A DNA stretch of 5,945 nucleotides from an uncultured Eubacteriales bacterium (GTDB lineage Bacteria > Bacillota > Clostridia > Oscillospirales > Acutalibacteraceae): NCBI GenBank assembly GCA_934465125.1, contig CAKSKO010000082.1, forward strand, positions 1 to 5,945. The letters run 5' to 3'. Below the pieces are notes generated by a model that saw only the letters and a list, made by a program, of their open reading frames with translations, was not told the DNA's origin and did no database searches. Positions 1 through 5,558 of this stretch are shown here, in pieces (positions within the stretch are counted from its first letter, which is position 1; every line of letters starts with the position of its first letter). Both the position numbers and the translations under genes were made by a program.

Positions 1-27
1 ATATGTATGTATCTTTTGATACAATGA

Positions 28-60
28 GAAACCGCAGTATTACTGCGGTTTCTGTACTTT
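28..60. terminator. Intrinsic terminator hairpin
   Basis: A perfect 10-bp stem, GAAACCGCAG (28-37) with CTGCGGTTTC (43-52), closes on a 5-base loop and is followed by a T-rich tail that runs to about 60. This is the shape of a rho-independent terminator. The gene it serves is not visible: it probably ends a plus-strand gene left of the window. The tail is interrupted (tgta before tttt), so termination may be less efficient than at the 2246-2278 hairpin. Confidence 0.6.
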
Positions 61-118
61 TAGGGTTATTTTTGGTCGCCGTAGAGTAAAGATTAAAATT
101 TATAAATTTAGGAATTAA

Positions 119-268
119 TTTAATAATATTAATCTTGTTACAAATGAATTTCAAGCATCTCAGTTTTATGCAAAGTGTGGTTTTGAGTTGGAGTTTATAA
201 GAAAAAATAACAGCAATCCGAAGCTAAACAAATATTTTTTTGTAAGGCGTTTTGAGAGAGTAAAATAG
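119..268 (+). pseudogene. GNAT acetyltransferase, C-terminal remnant
   Basis: A 49-codon open stretch follows a TAA at 116-118 and ends at TAG 266-268. It has no start codon or ribosome binding site. The translation contains LVTNEFQASQFYAKCGF followed by a PKLNKYFFVRRF-like tail. The FQA..FY.K.GF block is the usual acetyl-CoA-binding C-terminal signature of GNAT N-acetyltransferases. Those proteins are normally about 140-180 residues, so roughly the first two thirds are missing, and no matching upstream piece was found in another frame. I read it as the 3' stump of a deleted gene. The substrate cannot be inferred. Confidence 0.6.
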
Positions 269-720
269 CTTTAGCTGTTTGCATACTTTCGCACGCTTTA
301 AGAAAGAGTTGTATAATTCTGCATAGTGTAGGTTAAGCCGTATGATTGTATTGAAGGTTGTAGTCTTTGCCACACCGGAGCAAAGCGAATTTTATTTTCT
401 ATCTTTTATTAAATAAACATGGTTGAGAGTTGTTTTGATAATTTCTTTTGCTCTAAATGAAGAAAGATAGAAATGTTTCCACGCTGTTGTTCACTTTACT
501 TTCATGTATCCTGATTTTGGTATTGACAGGGTCATCTGTAATAATATTGTACCATAGTTCTGATAATGTTCCGTCACTTTATTCATGCAGATTCCTATTT
601 GTTTGCCTTATAAACTTGATCTACTAAATCCTGAGTAATAAAGATTGCTCTTGAATTTCTCCCAGTTGCAATCTTATTATCGTTTTTATTACGGTAATCG
701 AGCAGATACGGTAGAGAGAG
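269..720. other. Non-coding or degraded stretch
   Basis: There is no intact gene here. The plus strand is full of stops. The minus strand carries short open frames without convincing starts: one ends at the TAG complement 453-455 (about 44 codons, containing ELWYNIITDDPVNTKIRIHE), one ends at 595-597 (listed separately), and a 31-codon frame with an ATG overlaps the first. None was recognised. A 6-bp inverted repeat, CTTTGC (365-370) with GCAAAG (380-385), is followed by a T-rich run and could be a weak terminator. The stretch looks like decayed former coding DNA, not a designed regulatory region. Confidence 0.4.
595..720 (-). pseudogene. Unidentified C-terminal coding fragment
   Basis: Reading leftward, the frame ending at the TAG complement 595-597 gives a composition typical of real protein, including LLDYRNKNDNKIATG and AIFITQDLVDQVYKANK. 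It stays open rightward to a stop near 760 but has no start codon or ribosome binding site. It also overlaps the promoter region of the next operon, so it cannot be a complete gene there. I do not recognise the family. It may be the tail of a mobile-element or plasmid-type protein, but that is a guess. Confidence 0.25.
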
Positions 721-729
721 TTTGTTGAT

Positions 730-760
730 TGTAATAGATCTTGTTTGGTTGGATATACTA
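730..760 (+). promoter_or_regulatory. Candidate promoter of the DUF2383-splB operon (forespore-like)
   Basis: GGATATACTA (751-760) matches 9 of 10 positions of the sigma-F -10 consensus GGNRANAMTW as I recall it, and its TATACTA core is one base from the sigma-G type CATACTA. A partial -35 (GTAAT, 731-735) sits 15 bases upstream and is a poor match. The TATACT at 754-759 would also serve as a sigma-A -10, but no good sigma-A -35 lies 16-18 bases upstream. Known biology favours forespore control, because B. subtilis splB is transcribed by sigma-G. The site lies 30 bases before the start codon at 791. The sigma-factor assignment is inference. Confidence 0.4.
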
Positions 761-790
761 AGGTTTATAAAACATAAGGAGGATTATAAA

Positions 791-1225
791 ATGATTCACG
801 AAGATACCATTCGATTACTTCATGAATGCAATGCAGGAATTAAAATGGGGGTTAGTTCTATAGATGAAGTTTTAGAACATGTCAAAGATAAAAAGATAAA
901 AGATCTTCTCATAAAATGTAAAGAGGAACATGAAGTATTAGGGAATCAAACACATGAGCTTTTAAACACTTATCATGATTCTGGGAAAGAACCAAGCCCG
1001 GTTGCAAAGGGCATGTCTTGGATCAAAACAAATGTAAAATTAGCAATTGATGAATCGGATCAAACAATTGCAGATCTTATTACTGATGGCTGTAATATGG
1101 GAGTAAAATCATTAAACAGATATCTTAATGAATTTGAAGCGGCGGAAGAGAAGGTAAAAGATATTACAAAACGTCTGATAAAGCTTGAGGAAAAATTAGT
1201 AATTGATTTAAGAGAATTTTTATGA
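791..1225 (+). CDS. DUF2383-like four-helix-bundle (ferritin-like) protein
   Basis: This gene encodes 144 residues. The start is ATG 791 because AAGGAGGA (776-783) lies 7 bases upstream. An in-frame TTG at 722 would add 23 residues unlike the rest and has no ribosome binding site. The protein is almost wholly helical and charged, with amphipathic helices at roughly residues 2-29, 32-62, 70-98 and 97-144, no signal peptide and no membrane segment. The block TNVKLAIDESDQTIADLITD and the following NMGVKSLNRYL resemble the DUF2383/PA2169-type ferritin-like bundle common in Clostridia. Possible metal ligands are E45, E46, H47 and H55, but no classical diiron ExxH pair is obvious. Its stop overlaps the start of the SplB-like gene (ATGA, 1222-1225), which implies translational coupling and a shared role, perhaps in spores. 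Biochemical function is unknown. The family call is from pattern memory. Confidence 0.75.
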   Translation: MIHEDTIRLLHECNAGIKMGVSSIDEVLEHVKDKKIKDLLIKCKEEHEVLGNQTHELLNTYHDSGKEPSPVAKGMSWIKTNVKLAIDESDQTIADLITDGCNMGVKSLNRYLNEFEAAEEKVKDITKRLIKLEEKLVIDLREFL

Positions 1226-2232
1226 GTTTTCAAAAATTTAATCCACAGAAAATTTACTATGAACCGGATGTTTTGTCATATGATCTTGGTGGCTACTTGT
1301 ATCAAAAATATCAGGATAAAGAATGGATCCCGATAGAGAATCATAATAATATCCCGTTTTTTCGAAATCAACCAAATAGTGAATTTGCGAAAATGAAACG
1401 TAATATGATAGTAGGAATCAGGAAAACACACAAATATACAGTAAACCATAAGACTTCAGATTACTTAGTTCCGTATACCTCATCTGGATGTTCGGCGTCT
1501 TGCCTTTATTGTTATTTAGTGTGTAATTATAATAAATGTTCTTATCTTAGACTATTTGTCAATCGAGAAAAAATGCTTGGCAAACTTATAAAAACATCGT
1601 TAAAAAGCGAACAACCACTTACTTTTGAAATAGGAAGTAATAGCGATTTAATTTTAGAGAATACGATTACAGATAATCTACCTTGGACAATTGAAACATT
1701 TGCAAAAGAGGGCAAAGGTTTCCTTACGTTTCCAACGAAATTTGATAAAGTTGATCCATTGATCGATTTATATCATAAAGGAAAAACGATTGTCCGCATG
1801 AGTGTCAATCCAGAGAAAATCATTAAAAGTATAGAATTTGGAACATCAGATTTAAATAGCAGGATAAACGCAATCAACCGGCTCAGTGACGCAGGCTATC
1901 CTATTGGATTGCTAATTGCTCCGGTTATTATGGTGAAAAATTGGAAAGAGCAGTATATCGATTTGCTGAATCAGTTGGAGTCTTGTCTATCATCTCGATC
2001 GAAGAAGTCGATGTTTATCGAGATAATTTTTATGACGTATAGTTATGTTCATAAAATGATAAATAGGGAGGCGTTTCCCAATGCTGCTGATCTATTTGAT
2101 AAAGAACTGATGACCGGGAGAGGAAGAGGAAAGTATTGTTATAAGCTCCATGCCAGAGCGGACGGAGAAGCTTTTTTAAGATCCGAGATTTCAAAACGCT
2201 TCCCCAATAATAAAATTGTATATGTTGTGTAA
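1222..2232 (+). CDS. splB: Spore photoproduct lyase family radical SAM protein
   Basis: This gene encodes 336 residues, close to the roughly 340 of B. subtilis SplB. SP lyase uses a 4Fe-4S cluster and S-adenosylmethionine to revert the UV thymine dimer 5-thyminyl-5,6-dihydrothymine during germination. The radical SAM motif CxxxCxYC is present (C90, C94, C97, in GCSASCLYCYL), with both flanking tyrosines (Y96, Y98) that are functionally important in characterised enzymes. The C-terminal half keeps a well-ordered barrel, including TIVRMSVNP (189-197) and IEIIFMTYSYVHKMINREAFP (266-286). The odd point is that the segment equivalent to EAACTSD, which carries the hydrogen-donor cysteine (Cys140/141) in Bacillus/Geobacillus enzymes, here reads EIGSNSD (136-142), with Ser139 in its place. 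Two extra cysteines follow the cluster motif (C101, C106). Translation is probably coupled to the preceding gene. The alternative is a divergent SplB-like paralogue with a different lesion or mechanism. Confidence 0.88.
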   Translation: MSFQKFNPQKIYYEPDVLSYDLGGYLYQKYQDKEWIPIENHNNIPFFRNQPNSEFAKMKRNMIVGIRKTHKYTVNHKTSDYLVPYTSSGCSASCLYCYLVCNYNKCSYLRLFVNREKMLGKLIKTSLKSEQPLTFEIGSNSDLILENTITDNLPWTIETFAKEGKGFLTFPTKFDKVDPLIDLYHKGKTIVRMSVNPEKIIKSIEFGTSDLNSRINAINRLSDAGYPIGLLIAPVIMVKNWKEQYIDLLNQLESCLSSRSKKSMFIEIIFMTYSYVHKMINREAFPNAADLFDKELMTGRGRGKYCYKLHARADGEAFLRSEISKRFPNNKIVYVV

Positions 2233-2245
2233 AAGCTAATATTTT

Positions 2246-2278
2246 AAAAACCGCCAAGGTTATCCTTGGCGGTTTTTT
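2246..2278. terminator. Strong bidirectional intrinsic terminator
   Basis: CCGCCAAGG (2251-2259) pairs with CCTTGGCGG (2264-2272) around the loop TTAT. The stem is flanked by AAAAA on the left (2246-2250) and TTTTTT on the right (2273-2278). The A and T runs extend the stem and give a U-tract in both directions. It ends the plus-strand splB operon 13 bases after its stop. On the minus strand it lies 22 bases past the stop of the NifX-like gene, so it can serve both convergent units. Confidence 0.9.
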
Positions 2279-2300
2279 GCTGCTAATGTTGTCCATACTC

Positions 2301-2639
2301 TTATGCATGTTGGTGGTTGTGGCAAACTGTTTCAGTAGACTTTAAGGTTCCTTGAAGATATTGTGTAAGAACATCTTCTACGCTTCCGCTGGCTCCTGTT
2401 ATTACTTCAATCCCTTTTTTGAACAGTTCTTTCGCTCCTGCACCCATCACACCGGATACTACAAAGTTTACATTCAAACCATTTAAAAAATTCGGTAGAA
2501 ATCCAGGCTTATGTCCAGGATTTGGAAGACTATCAGCAGACTTTATTTGGTTGTCCTCAATTTGGTATACGTGAAAATTCTCACAGTGACCAAAATGTTC
2601 TGATACCTATTTTCCATTACTTGCAATTGCTATTTTTAT
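2301..2639 (-). pseudogene. NifX/NifB-type Fe-Mo cluster-binding protein, broken
   Basis: The reading frame is 112 codons from the expected start to TAA (complement of 2301-2303). The translation, apart from two lesions, is a clear dinitrogenase iron-molybdenum cofactor family domain (PF02579): KIAIASNGK, then VSEHFGHCENFHVYQI, PNPGHKPGFLPNFL, VVSGVMGAGAKELF, GIEVITGASGSVEDVL and a His-rich end, CHNHQHA. Such small proteins bind metal or Fe-S clusters and often sit beside Mrp-type ATPases. GGAG, inside the end of the upstream gene, is placed 7 bases before the position where ATG is expected, but that codon is ATA (2637-2639). Codon 11 is an amber TAG (2607-2609). No good alternative start follows the TAG before the middle of the domain. 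The body of the gene is otherwise undamaged, which suggests recent inactivation. A sequencing error at both sites is possible. Confidence 0.8.
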
Positions 2640-3095
2640 CTATTTACTCCTTTTTATATAGTTGCTGATTATCTCGGCAGCATCGCCGACTAATTCCACA
2701 CAAGGGCGTTTTTTATAATATGCGTTTGTTCTGACTTCAGGATGATAATCTGTAGTGCGATTTTTTTCTATTCCTAAAAGCTCTTTGCAAACAATAGAGC
2801 CGTTCTTTTGTTTAAATTCATCTGCTAAACTTTGAATCAGTTTGTAGTGGTTTGTCTTGGCGTTATGATCTTTTGGATCGGTATAACCGTATTTCATGCC
2901 CGCTACCATAAACATTCCGCTTACTGCGCCGCATACTTCTCGAAGCCTTCCCATACCTCCTCCAAAAGAAGATGCAATCTTGATTGCTGTTTCAAATTCT
3001 ACTCCTAGTTCTTCTGAAAATGTACCAAAAACGGCTTGAGAACAATTATATCCTTCGTAAAATAAATTTTTTGCTTTCTCGGAATATTTGTTCAT
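2640..3095 (-). CDS. C_GCAxxG_C_C family protein
   Basis: This gene encodes 151 residues. It matches the C_GCAxxG_C_C family (TIGR01909/PF09719), named for its spaced cysteines: NCSQAV (C18), the block GGGMGRLREVCGAVSGMFMVAG with C55, IVCKELLG (C103) and RPCVELV (C132). The four cysteines, each in its conserved context, suggest a bound redox cofactor or metal cluster, but the family's biochemical role is unknown. There is no signal peptide; the central Gly/Met-rich helix is hydrophobic but short. The ATG (3093-3095) overlaps the stop of the Mrp gene by four bases (ATGA), so the two are probably translationally coupled. The ribosome binding site is weak (GGTG), in line with coupling. Its own 3' end carries the GGAG that served the NifX-like gene, whose start follows directly after its TAG stop. 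Confidence 0.9.
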   Translation of the reverse strand: MNKYSEKAKNLFYEGYNCSQAVFGTFSEELGVEFETAIKIASSFGGGMGRLREVCGAVSGMFMVAGMKYGYTDPKDHNAKTNHYKLIQSLADEFKQKNGSIVCKELLGIEKNRTTDYHPEVRTNAYYKKRPCVELVGDAAEIISNYIKRSK

Positions 3096-3931
3096 GCATT
3101 TTCACCGTTCAGCTGATCGAGTATCTTTATAATGTTATCAACCCAATCTCCTTCAAATAATTCAATCATTCCTGAATCGGCAGCCGCAGCAATTTTTTGA
3201 TGGAGCGGTATCTTACCAAGGACTGGAATGTTGTTTTGTTCCCCAATGTTTTCGATATTGCTATCTCCGAAAATCTTTAATTTTTTTTCACAGTCAGGGC
3301 ATTGCGCATAGCTCATATTTTCAACAAGTCCTAAAATAGGGATCTCCATCATATTTGCCATATTTACAGCCTTTTGAACAATCATTGAAACGAGTTCCTG
3401 CGGAGACGTTACGATGATGATGCCATCGACAGGGATAGATTGAAAAACAGTAAGAGGGACATCTCCAGTTCCCGGAGGCATATCGATAAACATAAAATCA
3501 ATGTTGCCCCAAATAACATCAGTCCAAAACTGTTTGACAGTAGACGCAATAATCGGTCCGCGCCAAACGACAGGATCGGTTTCATTTTTTGTTAGAAGAT
3601 TTAGTGACATTACTTCAATTCCGGTTTTGGTCTTTGCCGGAAGAAGTCCTTCTTCGCTGCCCATTGCTTTCTCCTTGATACCAAACATTTTTGGAATAGA
3701 GGGACCTGTGATATCTGCATCAAGAATTGCTGTTTGATACCCTCTCCTTTGGGATAAAACAGCGGATAATGCTGTAACAAGTGATTTCCCAACACCGCCT
3801 TTGCCGCTGACAATACCAATTACCTTTTTAATACATGATAAATGATGAGGGGATTCAAAATGGTTTCTCTTTTCTCTTTGATTGCAATTTTCTTTGCAGC
3901 TTTCGCAATTATGATTACAATTTTCACTCAT
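3092..3931 (-). CDS. Mrp/NBP35 family Fe-S carrier ATPase
   Basis: This gene encodes 279 residues from the chosen ATG at 3929-3931. The ATG at 3938-3940 adds only MFD and lies 1 base from the AGGAG (3942-3946), which is too close; the chosen one lies 10 bases away. These cytoplasmic P-loop proteins bind and transfer 4Fe-4S clusters in an ATP-dependent way. Visible motifs (chosen start numbering): an N-terminal CxxxCxxCxxxC (C5, C9, C12, C16), which may bind its own cluster as in NBP35-type proteins; the deviant Walker A SGKGGVGKS (42-50); LDADITGPSIP (70-80); the switch/Walker B IDMPPGTGD (149-157); and CPDC (211-214), the pair that bridges a cluster in the dimer. All key residues are present. 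It overlaps the C_GCAxxG_C_C gene downstream, and a NifX-like gene follows. This layout recalls the ATPase plus NifX-domain pairing of the orange protein complex, but the client here is not known. Confidence 0.95.
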   Translation of the reverse strand: MSENCNHNCESCKENCNQREKRNHFESPHHLSCIKKVIGIVSGKGGVGKSLVTALSAVLSQRRGYQTAILDADITGPSIPKMFGIKEKAMGSEEGLLPAKTKTGIEVMSLNLLTKNETDPVVWRGPIIASTVKQFWTDVIWGNIDFMFIDMPPGTGDVPLTVFQSIPVDGIIIVTSPQELVSMIVQKAVNMANMMEIPILGLVENMSYAQCPDCEKKLKIFGDSNIENIGEQNNIPVLGKIPLHQKIAAAADSGMIELFEGDWVDNIIKILDQLNGENA

Positions 3932-3963
3932 ATCAAACATTCTCCTAAATATTTAAATTTTAT

Positions 3964-3992
3964 ATTATAAATAGCAAGTACTTTTTTATCAT
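3964..3992 (-). promoter_or_regulatory. Candidate sigma-A promoter for the mrp operon
   Basis: On the minus strand a perfect TATAAT (3969-3964) lies 17 bases after ATGATA (3992-3987), which matches 4 of 6 bases of TTGACA. It sits 33 bases before the chosen mrp start, leaving room for a short leader and the AGGAG. This would let mrp and the C_GCAxxG_C_C gene be expressed independently of the damaged DUF134 gene upstream. The surrounding DNA is very AT-rich, so chance matches are likely. Confidence 0.45.
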
Positions 3993-4041
3993 CAGTTGAG
4001 AAACTGTTTTTAAAGCATTTTTATAACTAATTTTTTGTATT

Positions 4042-4383
4042 TTAGCGGTTATGTTTCTGACATCCGCCGCATCCACAGTATTGTTCTTTACCATCATACA
4101 ATTTATAATTTCCGCCACGAATCTTAAGGCTAAGTCCTCTACAATTGTTTTTGCAACTTTTTGTTGTATGATTATAGATTTGCTGTACAGTTGTCTTTGC
4201 TACATTCATATATTTGCAGCATTCTTCTTGCGCAAAACCTTCATAATCAATCAGCCGGATGGTTTCATACTCTTCAACGCTCATATCTACGGTACCTGTT
4301 TCATCACCCAATTGGTTTTGAGGAATAAAACAATTGCACTTTGGTAAGCTGCAAAAGGTTTTGAATTTTATAGGACGAAGTAT
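4042..4383 (-). pseudogene. UPF0251/DUF134 DNA-binding regulator, damaged
   Basis: DUF134 proteins are small helix-turn-helix proteins, often beside NifX-like and Mrp genes. The family pattern is clear: LRPIKFKTFCSLPKCN at the N-terminus, MSVEEYETIRLIDYEGFAQEE (DMSVEE onward, an HTH entry helix), YMNVAKTTVQQIYN (recognition helix), LKIRGGNYKLYDG and a Cys-rich CGCGGC tail. The expected start (M-x-R-P) is ATA at 4381-4383, 7 bases after a GGGA ribosome binding site. An in-frame TTG at 4309-4311 would omit the conserved Cys-rich N-terminus and lacks a ribosome binding site. Between 4167 and 4138 the translation is HTTKSCKNNCRGL-like nonsense, whereas the neighbouring frame reads QQKVAKTIVE, the expected helix; the frame returns at GLSLKI. 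Two compensating deletions (about 2 bases, then 1 base) explain this. I call it a pseudogene, though the rest is well preserved and rare ATA or ATT initiation cannot be excluded. Confidence 0.72.
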
Positions 4384-4470
4384 AATCGTTTCCCTTTCTC
4401 AAAGTTACTATGTATCAGTAATTTTAAAACAGCATTTTTTGTAATTAAAGCTACTTCATGTTGTTGTATT

Positions 4471-4833
4471 GCAATCGTCACAGAATGGTATCCATTTATA
4501 AAGGGAGGAGGTAAGGAAAAACAAAAACCATCTTATTTGGAAATAAATCCACAAGGGGTAGTTTCTTCTATGGAGATCATAAAATCTTCGGATATGCACC
4601 GCGGTTTTATATTACGCTTACTATGAAGGTAGTTCTAAAGAAACTTATGCTGTTGTTGAGTAATGGACTAAAGCGTTATTCCGCAATATACAATAGGATT
4701 TGAAACGGTTGAGGAGGGATATCAGACGATTCCAGTGTCTGATGCGTTACCTGTTATGTAGGATGATGGAAGTATTGTAAGAGTCCTAAAAAATTGTGAA
4801 ATAGAAATTTCCAAAACTTCTGTTAGATCATAA
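4471..4833 (+). pseudogene. GH38 alpha-mannosidase, C-terminal remnant
   Basis: Three pieces in two frames join into the C-terminus of a glycoside hydrolase family 38 protein. Piece one (to 4620) gives PSYLEINPQGVVSSMEIIK and RGFILRL, matching the usual FLEI.P..VV.SA.K..E....ILRLYE block. The frame shifts at about 4621, and piece two starts YEGSSKETYAVVE and ends at TAA 4661-4663. Back in the first frame, piece three gives IPQYTIGFETVEEGYQTIPV, an amber TAG at 4759-4761, then DDGSIVRVLKNCEIEIS and TAA 4831-4833, matching the closing EI.T beta-strand region. There is no start, and the catalytic N-terminal domain is absent. It lies between two minus-strand genes and looks like the leftover of a deletion. 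The family assignment rests on motif memory. Confidence 0.55.
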
Positions 4834-4887
4834 ACACGATATGAGAACAGTACACAACAAGGTTTTTAGATGAAAAGATGCAGCATA

Positions 4888-5544
4888 TTAATGCAAATCA
4901 AAATGATTACGATGATAGGAAAGAATTCCATCCTGCTGCATTTTGCTTAACTCCTTTGATAAAGCGCTGCGATCCACAGCAAGGTAATCGGCGAGCTCTT
5001 GACGACTAAAAGAGAGATCAAATTTGCTACTTTTTGTTTGTAATGACTGCAGTGATAAGTAAGACATCAGTTTTTCTCGGATAGTCCGCTTGGAAATATG
5101 CTCGATTTTTTGTGTTAGCGAGATGTTTTTTTGAGCAAGAAGAGTCAGCATGTTTTGAGTGAGTTGCTTATGGCAAGCGCAGGATGAGCAAGGTATCATA
5201 ATTTTTTGAGGGTTTAGCAATAAGATTGTCGTTGCCTCGGAAGCGATTACGCTAACTGGAAGAAAACTTACTTTCGTAAGAGCAAACGCTTCACCAAATA
5301 AATCTCCAGGAGAAGCTTTCGATAGAATAGAACGGTTTCCCCAATAGTCTTCTTGTATAATTCTAATTGCTCCAGACAAAACAATGCCAATTTTGTTTGG
5401 GATTTCACCTACTGAAAAAATAAATTCACCTTTTTGGTATGCCTTTTCTTGCGCAGAAAAACAGGTGAGCATAGAATTCATTGTGTGCGATTCGATCGCA
5501 TCAAATAAAATACAGTTTTTTAAAATAGAATAATAATTTTTCAT
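4888..5544 (-). CDS. Crp/Fnr family transcriptional regulator
   Basis: This gene encodes 218 residues from ATG 5542-5544, chosen because AGGAG lies 4 bases upstream. A TTG at 5569-5571 would add 9 residues, lies inside the palindrome and has no ribosome binding site. Residues about 8-125 form the cyclic-nucleotide-binding-type beta roll (KGEFIFSVGE, 38-47; PGDLFGEAFAL, 79-89), followed by a dimerisation helix (about 125-157) and a winged helix-turn-helix (FSRQELADYLAVDRSALSKE, 179-198). The Fnr N-terminal cysteine cluster is absent. A compact CSSCACH (C119, C122, C124, H125) sits at the hinge before the dimer helix and could bind a metal, cluster or haem-type ligand; C11 and C28 are the others. 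It is divergent from a ferredoxin gene, across a perfect palindrome that is a good candidate for its operator. The arrangement resembles clostridial HcpR-like nitrosative or redox stress regulators; that specific role is inference. Confidence 0.92.
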   Translation of the reverse strand: MKNYYSILKNCILFDAIESHTMNSMLTCFSAQEKAYQKGEFIFSVGEIPNKIGIVLSGAIRIIQEDYWGNRSILSKASPGDLFGEAFALTKVSFLPVSVIASEATTILLLNPQKIMIPCSSCACHKQLTQNMLTLLAQKNISLTQKIEHISKRTIREKLMSYLSLQSLQTKSSKFDLSFSRQELADYLAVDRSALSKELSKMQQDGILSYHRNHFDLH

Positions 5545-5558
5545 AATTCTCCTGAATT

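Noticed and set aside
365..400. Inverted repeat CTTTGC/GCAAAG with a T-rich tail
   Set aside because: The 6-bp stem with a 9-base loop and interrupted tail has no gene upstream to terminate. It is kept only as a note in the relic-region entry.
523..550. TTGACA (about 523) as a -35 element
   Set aside because: There is no convincing -10 at proper spacing, and no gene begins within range on that strand.
722..790. Upstream TTG start for the four-helix-bundle protein
   Set aside because: It has no ribosome binding site and would place the coding start before the best promoter match. ATG 791 has an ideal AAGGAGGA.
2030..2308. Minus-strand open frame antisense to the 3' end of the SplB-like gene
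   Set aside because: It lies inside a clear gene on the other strand, crosses the terminator, and has no family-like motifs.
2607..2609. Amber codon as pyrrolysine in the NifX-like gene
   Set aside because: The expected start codon is also lost, the family has no known Pyl residue, and TAG is used as an ordinary stop by the adjacent gene.
3501..3819. Two open frames (3501-3737 plus, 3610-3819 minus) inside the Mrp gene
   Set aside because: Both are shadows of a strongly conserved P-loop coding sequence.
3993..4011. Small hairpin CAGTT-GAGA-AACTG followed by TTTTT
   Set aside because: The stem is only 5 bp and weak. The T-run is on the plus strand, where no gene ends; on the minus strand no U-tract follows.
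4051..4347. Plus-strand open frame of about 98 codons, hydrophobic
   Set aside because: It is antisense to the DUF134 reading frame, whose motifs are plain. The hydrophobicity comes from reverse-reading a charged helical protein.
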